NCBI GenBank assembly: GCA_029531795.1
Contig: JAPEIS010000014.1
Coordinates: 62,001 to 126,000, forward strand
Length of the DNA stretch: 64,000 bases
Source: Sclerotinia nivalis
Taxonomy: Eukaryota > Ascomycota > Leotiomycetes > Helotiales > Sclerotiniaceae
Reading direction: 5' to 3'
Both the position numbers and the translations under genes were made by a program. This document shows positions 21,822-33,897 of this stretch, in pieces (within the stretch, counting starts at the first letter, position 1; every line of letters begins with the position of its first letter). The notes below the pieces were generated by a model. That model was given only the letters and a program-made list of their open reading frames with translations, ran no database searches and was not told the DNA's origin.

Positions 21822-23234
21822 ATGCAAGTTCCATTAATTAGGCTTCAATGCGGAGTGAACAGCTATGATTGGGGAAAGGTAGGAAGTGATTCAGCAGCGG
21901 CAAAGTTCGCTGCTGCTACACCTGTCGATGATTTTTCTATTCAAGAAGATAAGCCATATGCTGAAGTAAGTGGTTCTTCATATTTCTTGGCAAAGCTTCA
22001 CACTCATTGTCCATAGTTGTGGATGGGAACGCACCCTTCAAACCCTTCCAAGGATCTCACCACAAAACGAACACTCCTCGATCTCGTTCAAGACAACCAA
22101 GCCCTCCTATCGAAAGATGTCAGTGAAAAGTTTGGTGAAAAACTACCATTTCTCTTCAAAGTCCTCTCAATTGGAAAAGCCCTGAGCATTCAAGCGCATC
22201 CCAATAAGAAACTCGCGGAACAATTGCATCAGAAGGACAGCAAAAATTACCCAGATGATAATCACAAACCGGAAATGACAATTGCCATCACGCCTTTCGA
22301 TGGACTTTGCGGATTTAGACCTCTTGCAGAAATCTCACATTTCCTCTCGACCGTTCCATCTCTGAAGAAGTTAGTTGGACAGTCCGAAGCGGAAGACTTT
22401 CAGTCCGCGATCAAGGGACAGGAAACATCTGACAAACAAGAGGATGAGGAAAAGAATAAGAAAGCGCTACAAAAAGTTTTCACGGCTTTGATGAATGCGA
22501 AGAAAGAAGATGTTGAGAAAGCTAGTGAGGAATTGGTTGCAGCGGCAGAAGAAGAGGGAGAGAATTTCGCCGGAGGTGGAGGTCCATCCAATGAAGGAAA
22601 GGAATTGGCAGATCTTGTCATCAGGTTAAATAAACAATTTCCAGGAGACATTGGATTATTCGTCCAATTCTTTTTGAACTACGTCAAACTCGAAATCGGA
22701 GAAGCAATGTTTTTAAAGGCAGATGACATTCATGCATACTTGAGCGGCGACATTATCGAATGCATGGCTGCATCCGACAATGTAGTCCGAGCTGGTTTCA
22801 CACCAAAATTCAAGGACGTTGATACTTTAACTTCGATGTTGACCTATTCATATGCCCCAATCTCGAAACAAAAGATGGAACCAGTGGATTATCCATATGC
22901 CACTCTCAATGCCACCGCCTACTCTTCTGGATCGTCAGCCATACTCTATGACCCACCCATTGCAGAGTTCAGTGTGGTAAAAACTGACCTAAAAAAGAAG
23001 GGAGCAAAAGCAACATTCGAACAAATTACTGGTCCTAGCATTTTTATCTGCACGACTGGAAATGGTAAGATTAGTGTCGGACCCAAGGTCGAGGAAGTTA
23101 AGCCTGGATATGTCTACTTTGTTGGAGCTACAGCAGAGGTGGTACTTGAAGCCGGGGATGAAGATTTCACCACATTCAAGGCATTCTGTGAATTGCAAGG
23201 CAAGGAAGATGCAGACGGAAAGGAGAAGCTCTAA
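21822..23234 (+). CDS. PMI40: Mannose-6-phosphate isomerase (type I)
   Basis: Exons 21822-21965 and 22017-23234 (51-nt intron) give 453 residues. It is a cytosolic zinc enzyme that interconverts fructose-6-phosphate and mannose-6-phosphate, supplying GDP-mannose for glycosylation and cell-wall mannan. Seen: '[11 protein letters not shown]' at the start, '[11 protein letters not shown]' just after the intron, zinc ligands Gln107 and His109 in '[12 protein letters not shown]', Glu134 in 'HKPEM', and His287 in '[16 protein letters not shown]'. An acidic low-complexity insert (about residues 190-240) lies between these, as is common in fungal enzymes. The name follows the yeast gene (manA in Aspergillus). 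Confidence 0.93.
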
Positions 23235-23874
23235 AGCTTAATTGATGGGTTGGATTTATAATTTACTATGAAGTAACGACTTCATGAATGGGATAAGGCC
23301 TTCTCTTTGCATATTTGAAATTTTTACCCGATATCTGGAACCATGAGGCCATTCCTCTTGAGGCGATTTGATCCGACCTATTGCATGGCTCGTGAGGAAT
23401 TCCTATCTGAACTTCGAGCTTAACGCTTTCTTAATCTTCATTGCAATCTCAACCATTCGACTTTATCTCTTTTAATCTCATCTCTTTTATCTAGCAGACA
23501 AAATGTATCCATTCCTTTATGCCGATACCGTTAGCCAAGACTCATAATCATGAGCTTGGATCATTTCTTGCGGCCGGGGGCTTACAGGCTTAACTTCATT
23601 TTCCTATCCTCCTAATCGCCAAATTCACTCCTCCCCAAAATTGACCAATCATGATTCACTCTCATGAATTAACCAGACCTTCTTATCGAGAGACTGACAG
23701 GGTCACAATCAACCAAGCTATAATGCTGACAGGTGCATAAGCACTCGGCGATGCCGTCTAGAATTACACCTAGATTTTTGTATGACAGTCATTCACTCAT
23801 CGAAGTATCGAAGTATCGAAAAAACCTAAATCTTTTTACTACTGTTTTTTACATCCACGAGCATTTGAAGAACA
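23235..23874. other. Intergenic spacer
   Basis: 640 bp between two plus-strand genes. A short TCGAAGTA repeat at about 23800-23820 is the only structure seen. Confidence 0.5.
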
Positions 23875-25826
23875 ATGGAGGTTGATCCAGAACTTCCCAT
23901 TGGAAGGCATGCTTCCAGAGTCTCCCGGGTAGAACAACATGATGAACAGGAATTGGCGGAGTTCGGATACAAACAGGAATTGAGGAGAGACTGGGGTTTG
24001 ATGCACAATTTTGGGATTTCTTTTAGTATTATTGTGAGTTATTTGTCTGAATTTTTAACTCGGGACTCTGATATAGGACACTATGAAATCAATACCACCT
24101 TGCGGAGCTTTTATCAGACCTGGTTGTGGGAAGCATCAACCATGATGCATATCACGGGTGCCATTAATAGAAAGACTTGCTAATCCTGCTTCAGTCAGTC
24201 ATCACTGGAATAACGACACTATTCTCTTATGGCTTGATCACTGGTGGTCCTGGAGGTTGGTATATGCTCCTATTATCTCTTTATAGTATACTTTTCCTAA
24301 CAAATTTAGTCATGTCTGTTGGATGGATCATTGTATCCGTGTTTACTTTTATGATTGCTCTGAGCATGGCAGAAATTGTTTCTGCTATACCTACAGCTGG
24401 AGGACCTTATTATTGGGCAGCCCTTCTTGCTCCGAGAAATCATTCGGCTTTTGCGAGTTGGATTACTGGTTGGTTCAACTTCCTTGGTCAAGTTGCTGTC
24501 ACTACTGGGATCAGCTTCGGCCTCGCAGGTCTCATCTCAACAACTGCAACAATAAAATCATCATATGTTCCTAGTGCCCCAAGAACAATCGGTATCTATG
24601 CAGCTGTCCTCATCTCCCATGGTATCGTCAATACCTTTGGTGTTCACGTGTTGAGATATCTAAACAATACATCTATCGCGCTTCATTCTTTAGGCGTAAC
24701 TGCCATAGCTATTGCAGTACTCGCAAAAGCCCCTACGCATCAAAGCGCAAAGTTTGTTTTCGCCAAATTCTACGATGGGACTGGTGTAGAACCAAGTCCT
24801 GGATGGAGCGTTAGGGCATCCCCAGCGTATGTGGCTTGCTGTGGTGTTCTCATGGCTCAATACACACTCACTGGTTTCGATGCCTCCGCCCACTTGTCTG
24901 AGGAAACTCGAAATGCATCCTGGAGTGCACCTATTGGCATTATTTCTTCCGTTGGGTTTTCGGCCCTTTTTGGATTCTTCGTTATTTTGAGCTTCTTGTT
25001 TAGCATCCAAGATTTTGATAATACAATTGCGAGTGATTATGGTCAACCAGTTATTCAAATTTTTGTGAATGTGTTCGGAACGGATGGGGCGGTTGTGCTC
25101 ATGTGTTTAATTATGATTTGTGTCTGGCATTGTGGGCTTTTTTCGATGACTTCAAATTCGAGAATGATGTTTGCCTTTGCCAGAGATGGTGGGATTGTAA
25201 GTTTCTCTTTCCACTCCAGACTTCTTCTTCCCAGATATTGACACCACCAACAGCCGGAATTCTTTCACAAGGTCGATGACCGCTACCAATCTCCCATCCG
25301 AACCGTTTGGCTTGCAGCAACTCTGGCCTTCTGTCTAGCACTTCCTTCTCTGGGTTCCAGTGTAGCTTTTGCTGCGGCGACTAGCATAGCTACTATTGGT
25401 TTGTATATCTCATACGGTACCCCGATCCTCATCGGCCTCATTTATTCAAAGGAGTTCAATGCTAGGAAGGGTCCATTTAACCTCGGAAATTTCTCGAGAC
25501 CCGTTGCTTTCATTTCTGTATCCTGGATCGGCTTTATCACTGTGATATTTTGTCTTCCTACAACAAATCCGGTGACAAGCCAGACTGTAAACTACACAGT
25601 GGTGGCTGTGGGGATCATTGCAATCGGCGCCTGCGGAGCATGGGTGGTATGGGCCAGAAAATGGTTTGTAGGACCCATGGTCGAGATCGAGGCTGCTGCA
25701 CGCTTGGGTATCAATCCTGAAGAGCCTGGTGCTTTAGAGAGAGCGGAAATGGATGGGAAGGTTAATTTACATGGCGGTGTAAAGAGCTCGGATAAGAAGC
25801 CTGGAGAGCTGCGAAAGAAAGTGTAA
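23875..25826 (+). CDS. Amino-acid/GABA permease (APC superfamily)
   Basis: Exons 23875-24033, 24195-24255, 24310-25196 and 25254-25826 give 559 residues. It is a plasma- or vacuolar-membrane amine/amino-acid transporter of the yeast Uga4/Hnm1 and fungal GABA permease branch. Seen: 'LRRDWGLMHNFGISFSII' before helix 1, 'ITTLFSYGLITGGPG', 'GWIIVS', 'SMAEIVSAIPTAGGPYYW', 'GFDASAHLSEETRNA' and 'ARDGGIPEFF'. The 54-nt second intron is a multiple of three and stop-free, but removing it restores the conserved GGPG-V-M-S-x-GW join. Intron 1 is long (161 nt) but has a strong branch and acceptor (TTGCTAATCC...TTCAG). Substrate not determinable. Confidence 0.88.
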
Positions 25827-26629
25827 ATGATGGTGCTAACGACTAATCAACATACCTTGATAGAATGAGACTCAGGGAGAGCAAGCCCCAGTAAAATGCT
25901 AAACGTCTATTCTGTTATGTATTACCACAGGAATCCAGGAACCGTGTATAGGGTTCGCGGTACATTGAAGCCCCTTCAGAATTGGCAATGACATCCCCGG
26001 GGACATGTCTCGGACAACACTTGTCTGAATCCGGACCATCAAGGAGGGAGAAATGATAAAAATGCCAATAGATAAAAAATGCAGACATCTTCACCAAACT
26101 GACTAGATCACACATTCATTACATTCGAAATTAAATCGGAAGGCTGAATCGACTTTTAAACACTATACCTAGGTACGAAGTATATAACAGTTATTTTAAT
26201 TTTATTCTTAGTTAGTATTTTACTATTCGAAGTAATAAATCAATACTTCTTTCTGCCTTCTCAGGCGTGGGCTCGTATGGCTCACTCAGCCTTGAGTCAG
26301 CCTTGAGTCAGCCTTTAGTTTTAGTAGTAAGATTACATACCCGAGTACATTGTATTGTAAGCAAGCCAAGGCCCCATAATTTTATCAGGAATGATTACAG
26401 GACAGGACCCGACCTCGGGGTGTCGGAACTTTTACCTTTCCATCCATCACTCACTTCATCTGTCTGGTAATCAACACAATTACACAATTAATTGGTATTC
26501 ATCTTCTTTACAAAGTATACAACCAACAACCAACAACCATACTCACAGCAATAATTTTACCTCTTTTCCCCGTTGCTCCTCTCAAATTATTGATTGTTCC
26601 TATCTCCAAAACTAACCATACAACCAAAA
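25827..26629. other. Intergenic spacer
   Basis: 0.8 kb. An 11-bp repeat (CAGCCTTGAGT) at about 26288-26315 is visible; no gene. Confidence 0.5.
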
Positions 26630-27902
26630 ATGCCAGACCTTAACCCGACATCATCATCTACTCGTCCTCAGCATTGGCGCAACATGCCTGATGAATCCTT
26701 AGATGAAGTCCCCTCTCTCCCACCTTTCTATTCGCCTCGCCCAATACCTGTCTCTCGCGCAATATCTGAACTCGATTTAAGCCAAATCCATATCTCAGAT
26801 CTTTCACTCACTCATCCTCCTGCACGCTCTCAATTAGATTCTCCTGTTGGAACTTCATCGCAGGATTCCGATCACAATGAATCATTGCCCGACCTCGTCT
26901 CCCCCGCCTTTACACCTCCTTCAACGCCCGGTGCATCCACACCTACGTCGTTCGCGCATCGCCCTGCCAGATCAGTACCTGTAGACTCGACTACACCAAC
27001 TGGAGGGTGTGGATCCAAGAAGCCCAAGTTGCTAGAGACATTGCCGGAGGTTAATTGTGTAGTTCGCGCACGAATTCCTACAACCACGGGGGCGGAAATG
27101 TTTTTGCATCTATACCAAAACAGTGAGGATAATAAGGAACATTTAGCCATTGTGTTCGGGAACCAAATACGAAGTCATAGTTTGGATGCTGTGCGGGAAG
27201 GAGAAACGGAGATGGACAGGCTGATACGGGGAGCATATGCGGGAAGATTATTTCCAGGTCGGACTACAAGTAGCATGCCCAATTTGGCTACGGGCGGGGA
27301 AAGGAAAGAAGAGAAGATGCAGGCGCCACTGGTTAGAATCCATTCGGAATGTTACACAGGAGAGACTGTTTGGTCTGCAAGATGTGATTGTGGTGAGCAA
27401 TTGGATGAGGCTGCAAGATTAATGTCCTTGCCCACTTCATCGGGACAAGCGGCTGGCGGAATTATAATTTATTTGCGACAAGAGGGAAGAGGTATTGGAT
27501 TGGGAGAGAAATTGAAAGCATATAATTTACAGGATTTGGGATCAGATACAGTCGAGGCGAACCTACTTTTGAGACACCCCGCAGATGCTAGAAGTTATGG
27601 ACTAGCTACTGCTATGTTGAAAGACTTGGGAGTTGAGGAAATCAAACTTTTGACGAATAATCCGGATAAGATACGAGCGGTTGAAGGACCAAACAGAGAA
27701 GTGGTGGTCAAGGAGAGAGTTGCCATGGTTCCTCTGGCTTGGAGGGGGAAAACTGGTGGGATCAGGAGTCAAGAAGTGGGTGGGTATTTAAAAACTAAGG
27801 TATGTTTTACGCTGAAGGGTATGTGAAATGGGATCCGGCTAACATCCTATGTTGTAGATTGAGAAGATGGGGCATATGCTTCAAATGAACGAATCATCAT
27901 GA
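26630..27902 (+). CDS. RIB1: GTP cyclohydrolase II (riboflavin synthesis)
   Basis: Exons 26630-27799 and 27858-27902 (58-nt intron, branch GGCTAAC) give 404 residues. It catalyses the first committed step of riboflavin synthesis, opening GTP to a diaminopyrimidinone with loss of formate and pyrophosphate. Seen: a Pro/Ser-rich N-terminal 130 residues, '[19 protein letters not shown]', zinc cysteines Cys241, Cys252 and Cys254 in 'SECYTG' and 'RCDCG', the GTP-binding '[20 protein letters not shown]', 'DTVEANLLL' and 'LLTNNPDKI'. The small last exon restores the usual '[13 protein letters not shown]' ending. ATG 26630 has a good context and is the first in frame. Confidence 0.93.
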
Positions 27903-28739
27903 TAAATGGCTTTTTGGACATCAATACCATCTTCCGCTTGGATGCGGAGACGAATAATCATGTCCCCTAGAACGAGACGGGAGTTCTTATATATCATCTT
28001 CTGAATACACGGCGGCGTGAGTTGGGGTTCATTAGTCGAATTGGGATACATGAAACCGCATCATGCACAGAAAAGTCTCAACCTTTCATTTATGTATCAT
28101 ATGTGTCTATATTTCATTTGAGTACGTACTGGATATGAAGATATTTGATTAAATAAGGAAGATTTTTAAACTTCACACTTTCATCTAGACTGATACATCT
28201 TCAATGACACTTTGTGCTGACTTCAAGCGAAAAGCCCCCTTTTAAGTTTATTTTCTTCACTTTACTTAACTTCAATCACGCACGAGTCATTCGGTACAAC
28301 AATTGTTCCGAGGCAAAGTTTGGCCGGCACCGAGATAACCTCGAGAAACTTCTAGTGGAGCCCTTTTGCATATCCCATCTTAACCGCCATCAAAATCATT
28401 GCCAATCAAGGAGAACTGCGGCGAGGAAAATGCCTGCCAATTGATAGTGGATGGACCATGTGAAGGTTGCAGCGGTGTATACTGGAGTCTTCGGCTTTTG
28501 TTTGTGGCATTTTGCTTTAGCTGTGGGTTTTCTCCACTATCACTAGTGTACAATTAGAAATCCGAATTCGATTAGAAATGTACCTGGTTTATAAGCACTT
28601 GAGCTCCGGCACTATTGTTTCAGCGCGATGTTGGCAAATGGTATAAGAAAGTCCTCCCGGAGCCCTTGATGGGCATTCTCGCTGAAATCGCATTCTTCTC
28701 CGATTGAAAGTATATATCATTACGTAAATTATTAGCAAG
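27903..28739. other. Intergenic spacer
   Basis: 0.84 kb between RIB1 and the flavin oxidoreductase; no gene or RNA recognised. Confidence 0.5.
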
Positions 28740-30146
28740 ATGTCTGTCAGATACGAATCCTCCAGCTCCGATGCTTCTCCGCTTGGAATGCCTCTCAAAT
28801 TTGAGTTTTCCGGCAAAGTTGCACAAAATCGATTCCTGAAGGGAGCAATGAGCGAACGTCAAGCATCATGGGATCCAAAAGATCTCAAGGCTAGAGGGAT
28901 CCCCTCCACGAACCTCGTCAATGTCTATAAGAGATGGGGCGAGGGAGAATACGGACAGATCTTGACCGGAAATATTATGATTGAATATGATCATTTGGAG
29001 GGTATGGGAAACCCAATTATTCCGCTGGAGGCTCCTTTCGAGGGAGAGAGATTTGAGAGATTTGCAGCGATGGCAAAGGAGGGAAAAGCTCATGGAAGTT
29101 TAATGGTTGGACAAGTGAGCCATCCGGGACGCCAAGTCGAGAGCAGGGTACAACCGAATCCTATTTCTGCCAGTGATGTTCAATTAGAAGGTTCGTTCAA
29201 ATTTCTTTTGGGGTAGGATTCGTATGTGTAGGCGGAATTTGTACTGACGAGTAATGATTGAGTAGAGAACTCGATGGGAATGTCCTTCAACAAGCCGCGT
29301 CCAGCGACCCAAGAAGATATCGACAGCATAGTCGACAAATTTGCCCACGCAGCAGAATATCTTGAGAAGGCTGGTTTTGATGGTATTCAACTTCACGGTG
29401 CCCACGGTTACCTCCTCGCCCAATTCCTCTCGAAAACCACAAACAAAAGAACAGATAAGTATGGAGGATCGCTTGAGAACCGATTTCGCATTATCCAAGA
29501 GATCGCGGATGAGATTCATAAGAGAGTGAAGCCGGATTTCATCATTGGTATCAAGATGAATAGTGTTGAATTCCAAGAAGATGGGTTTACGCCTGAAGAT
29601 TCCAAGACTGCGTGTCAAGCACTGGAGGGTGCAAGATTCGATTACGTTGAGCTCTCTGGTGGAACATACCAAGAATCTGGATTTGTTCATAAGCGCGAAT
29701 CGACCAAGAAGAGAGAGAATTTCTTTCTGGAATTCGCCGAGGAAATTGTTAAGCCTTTAACCAAGACCAAGACTTATGTTACTGGTGGATTCAAAACTGT
29801 GGGTGCTATGGTTGCTGCACTGGATACTGTTGACGGTGTTGGGCTTGGCCGAGCTGCTGCTCAGGAGTTCCGACTTCCCAAGGATATTTTGGAAGGGAGG
29901 ATTACTGGTGCTAAGAAGTTGGCTATTTCGGATGATGAGTTCTTATTGGCGTTTATGGCGGCTGGAACTCAAATGCGTCAAGTTGGAAACGATCATGAGC
30001 CTGTCGATTTGAGCATTAAGGAGAATGTGGAGCTCTTGCTGAAGGAGCTGGGGGCTTTTGGTGCGAAGATGGCTGCGGATAAGGAGATGAAAGAGTATGG
30101 GTATATCGATTGGAGTCAGAATAATCAACCTTATGGTTCTTCCTGA
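28740..30146 (+). CDS. NADH:flavin oxidoreductase, Old Yellow Enzyme family
   Basis: Exons 28740-29190 and 29266-30146 (75-nt intron, branch ACTGAC) give 443 residues. It is an FMN-dependent TIM-barrel ene-reductase of the fungal group related to bacterial YqiG/dienoyl-CoA reductase N-domains. Seen: 'NRFLKGAMSE' at the first barrel strand, 'GSLMVGQVSHPGRQ', the substrate-binding 'HGAHGYLLAQFLS' with His194, His197 and Tyr199, 'DKYGGSLENRFR', and the FMN-phosphate site 'VGLGRAAAQE'. The intron falls just after 'DVQLE'. Physiological substrate unknown. It is downstream of RIB1 in the same orientation. Confidence 0.88.
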
Positions 30147-31669
30147 AGGGGTGATGTGGTATGGCTGAATACATATGGAGATAAAAGTAAAATATTAAAA
30201 ACATTAATGATCCAGTAAGAGCAGTTCAAACAGTTAACATGGCATCGTATTTTTTTTTAGGCCGCTGTGAAATTTTTACAAGTAATATTTTCGACTGTGA
30301 GGTGCTGTCTTTATCTACTGACGCGAGAGTTTCCATTAGAAGTGTACATTCATATTACTGGGACGGTTTCCATGTCAGAAGACAAATTCGTTTCCCATAA
30401 TGCAAACAGAAAGGATCTCTGAGGATCTTGACTGGATATAGACTTTGATCATGACTCCGTCCCCATCTGGGCATACCAGTCCCCGAACTCACGCATATAA
30501 ATTCCGTCCAACCTCCAAGACGCAGCCTCGCAGGTGAATACACATAGATGCGAAAAAGAGAGGAGGCACGCCAGCAGCAACCCTTGCACAGACACGTATG
30601 ATGATATCCTGGAGAAGGGAAGTCGAAACTCGAAATAATTTCCTACAGTGTCGCTGTTGATTCTCACCATGCCTCTCCGACGTGGAGGTCTTGTCAGTAT
30701 GCATCATCGATTTATCGTTACTGTCATAGTAAAAACCGGCCACTGTCTTGTTCTGGATGTTTTTCTGGATGTGGTGGACTTCTCCTGCTGTGGTTATTCG
30801 CAAGGACACGAGGGATTGCAAAGTTATTAACGAGAAAGAGAACACAGTCATCTCCAGCAAAGGTGATTTTACATAGCAACAGATAATTACCGAAATTGGA
30901 TGTTGACCGCGGAGATGGTGTATGTGGCTGTGAATTTGGTTGTGCAAAAAATGGAAATCCAACAAGGATAGTGAAAACATAGGCCAAATAGTGGTCTTGA
31001 TTTTGGTCTCTCGATTTCTTCGCATGTGATAGGATGTAAGAATACACTGGTAGGTCATGTTTTGAAGGAATCGTGATCATGTTTTTGGCGTGGTCAGATG
31101 ACCAAATTTATTATCTTGTGAGGGGAAATGCTAAGTTCTTCTCCAAAAGTCTTCACCTGGGCCTTTCGATTTTCAACCTCCCACCAATGACAAGTATCAA
31201 TCCTTGGCTGGATATATTGGACTATTCGTAGAGACACCACTTCTCCCGCGGAATAGTCTCATTCTCTGCGTTTCCATGATTCCACCCATGCCCGACAATA
31301 TACTCCTTTGCCGGATCCCCATGTAACAGATTTGAAATGAGCTTCTTGCCGTAGCTCAGTGAGTTCTCTAATGGGCTTCCAGACTCAAGTGAACCACGAC
31401 TACGCCAAGATCAATATTTCCGACCGGCGATATAAGCCCGCCACTTATCTCCTTCACAGTGTCTGAAGGGCTACAATCGTCAAGTTCTACTTGATTGCTT
31501 CATGTCTCCCATTACCACCTGCTTTTCCTTGAACGTCCCAGTTCCGGTCTCTCATTTCCTTCTCCGACTAGAATTTTCTTCAAACTTTTGATTTCTTCTA
31601 CCCGTAAAACACCTTATTACTTAATGTCTCCGCATTTATTTCTTGCTCCTATGAGAACGGGAGCTCAGT
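30147..31669. other. Intergenic spacer, no supported gene
   Basis: 1.5 kb between convergent genes. The longest frame (30489-31058, minus, 189 codons) has no recognisable domain, no intron support and overlaps equally long frames, so it is not annotated. Confidence 0.45.
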
Positions 31670-32719
31670 CTATGATTCGGGTCTCGTCGCCACTTCCTCA
31701 AGTGATTCTTCCACACACTGTTCTTCAGGAGCGATGGAAACAAATGAAGGTTGTTTCGCAATTCCTTTGAAAGCTCTCGAATATATGCACTCACTATCCA
31801 CCAGTTCTGGATCACCCCATTTTCTTTCCGGATTTATTTCGTACTTCCTACGCCATAAACTCAAACTTACAGCACCCCCCAAATGGATACCATCCGTCCC
31901 TCTGAAATCACGTGCAACATCGTTCTTCGACTCTTCGGCAAGTTTGGATCCCATATCTTTACAAAATCCCAAAGGTATTTGAGCTTTGTATTTTTCCTTT
32001 CCCAAGTTCGTCATAATAGTTCGTACTTCTTCATTTGGAAATTTGCCGAATACCTCCAAAAAGTGATTACGAAGTTTATGTGCCACCGATGCTTTTGGTA
32101 AACTAATCATAACTAAAGAATGACCAGCAGTTGGCGGCTTAGGTGGATGTTTCCTCCCTATGTCAAATCTGTTTCCGTACTCTTCTTCAACAAGGCCAGT
32201 TACTTTATGTTCCTCTGCCACAAAATAATTCGTTGATGGACCGACGGGAAAAGATGGCGGAGCCTCTGTACAAAAATCATTGATGGCGTCTTTGTACATC
32301 TTCAAATAAAAATTGCGATCAGGTAATGGATCTATAAGGTCGACTCGAGTATCAGGAAAAGTTCCCCATGGATGAAAATATTTATTTTTCAATTGGTTGC
32401 GGAATTCTGTTGCTTCGGTGCTCAAGTCTAGCGTTAAGACCAATCGAGAACTATTTTTCTTGAAGTGATGTGCCCATGCTGCCTCACTACGAGGATGTTT
32501 TTTAGATCCGGTTCGTTTAAAAGTTATGATAGAGGAGGAATCTTGTTCTGGAATGATTCGAGAGGCTCGAGGAAGTAGATTTCCTAATCTAGACATTTCG
32601 TGGAAGGGATTGAATTTGTTTGTTGATGTTGTTGATGTTGTTGATGTTGTTGATGTTGTTGTTGATGTTGTTGATGATGTTGTTGATGATGTTGTTGATG
32701 TTGTTGATGTTGATCCCAT
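31670..32719 (-). CDS. Hypothetical protein with Ser/Thr repeat N-terminus
   Basis: A single 349-codon frame without intron, family not firmly recognised. Residues 3-33 are almost pure Thr/Ser, encoded by a GTTGTTGAT-type microsatellite (about 32620-32715), so translation may really begin at the in-frame Met at about residue 43. The body has 'SSRLVLTLDLSTEATEF', 'FPDTRVDLIDPLPDRNFYL' and a second similar element 'KYKAQIPLGFCKDM', an arrangement faintly like a 2H-phosphoesterase/2'-5' RNA-ligase fold but without the paired H-x-T motifs. I would not assign a function. It is convergent with the flavin oxidoreductase and divergent from the DUF3431 fusion gene. Confidence 0.6.
   Translation of the reverse strand: MGSTSTTSTTSSTTSSTTSTTTSTTSTTSTTSTNKFNPFHEMSRLGNLLPRASRIIPEQDSSSIITFKRTGSKKHPRSEAAWAHHFKKNSSRLVLTLDLSTEATEFRNQLKNKYFHPWGTFPDTRVDLIDPLPDRNFYLKMYKDAINDFCTEAPPSFPVGPSTNYFVAEEHKVTGLVEEEYGNRFDIGRKHPPKPPTAGHSLVMISLPKASVAHKLRNHFLEVFGKFPNEEVRTIMTNLGKEKYKAQIPLGFCKDMGSKLAEESKNDVARDFRGTDGIHLGGAVSLSLWRRKYEINPERKWGDPELVDSECIYSRAFKGIAKQPSFVSIAPEEQCVEESLEEVATRPES
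32616..32716. repeat. GTTGTTGAT coding microsatellite
   Basis: About 100 bp of GTT/GAT triplets (plus strand) that encode the Thr/Ser tract of the minus-strand protein. Triplet periodicity keeps the frame whatever the unit number. Confidence 0.85.
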
Positions 32720-33897
32720 GAATAGATATGGTTACGCTCCAAAATTGATTTTTCTTTTAGCTCACGTGATCGAGCAGTGTTCACTATGATATCCAATATC
32801 TATGGCTAGATTCTATAGATTCTAGAAGGAAGTCAACGAACAAAATGTCGACAACAGAATTTATTGATCTGTAGCTTCCATTAGCCTTGTTTGTGACATT
32901 GATTAATAGTTCAACGGAAAAATTTGAAGTGAAAGCTGGTATTGATGATAAGCAATACTAATTAGCCATAGGAAGTATTAGGAAACTTGTTATTTCTGAT
33001 AATTAAATGTTATTAATGTTTATTCATATCAATACAACTAACTACTCAGGTACTCCTGTGCTATCAAACCAGAATGAATATCAAATGTCAAATATGGCCT
33101 TATTCTTGTATCATCTCAAAGTCTCAGGGGTAGAAATCCTTGCTATTTCTATCTATAACCACATCAAACAAAACAGAGATGAGAGTCCGGGTGCTTGATC
33201 TTTATAATTGAGAAACTAATTCTAGTCAAATGTTTCATAAGAACTTCAGATGATTTTTTTGAATCGTGTTTTATATCTAGCCGGCCAATCTCCAACCAGC
33301 CAACAGCCATTTAGACATCTAGCCATTCATTCAACCATGTTCCGTAAAACCGGGTCATTGTTCAATGCCGCTTTTTACTAGGGATACACACACTAGATAG
33401 TGGGACTGAAGTTTATTTACATCAATAACAACAACACAACAAAAAAAGCCTCGTGCAATGTGTACCACATGCTCCAATATTTGGAGTTGTAGTAGCAGTT
33501 CGCAGCCATGGATGGAAGGGAACTTGATGAAAGGGATGAAATTGATGGTCATGAGCTTATGAGAAGAGATGAGGAAGAAGGATCAGGGGAAATTTCAGTT
33601 CACCGGGAGGATGGACGATGGATACACAAATGGCGAATCATAAAGTCTTGGTATGTATGGACCTTGAGGCACAATTGAATAAGGCTGAATTCAACACTGT
33701 AGGATTTGGATAGGGTTCAGTATTTGGTCTATACTCACGGCGAGGAGACTTTTGACTACTGATTTTAGTAAGATTTTGTACTCGATTTCTGTTCTGGTTG
33801 AACCCAAGCTGACACTGTTTTTTTAGGATATCGTAAGTCTTTTCCACCTGAATCAAGCACTCTTTTCATTTAAGTGAAACCTACATCTTCCAATCAC
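32720..33897. other. Divergent spacer
   Basis: 1.2 kb upstream of both flanking genes. AT-rich, no motif or gene identified. Confidence 0.5.

Noticed and set aside
30489..31080. Long minus-strand ORFs of 189 and 118 codons
   Set aside because: Overlapping frames of similar length and no recognisable motif; they look like chance open frames in a convergent spacer.
31350..31420. GCCGTAGCTCAGTGAG, resembling a tRNA D-arm
   Set aside because: No matching acceptor stem or T-arm follows within tRNA distance.
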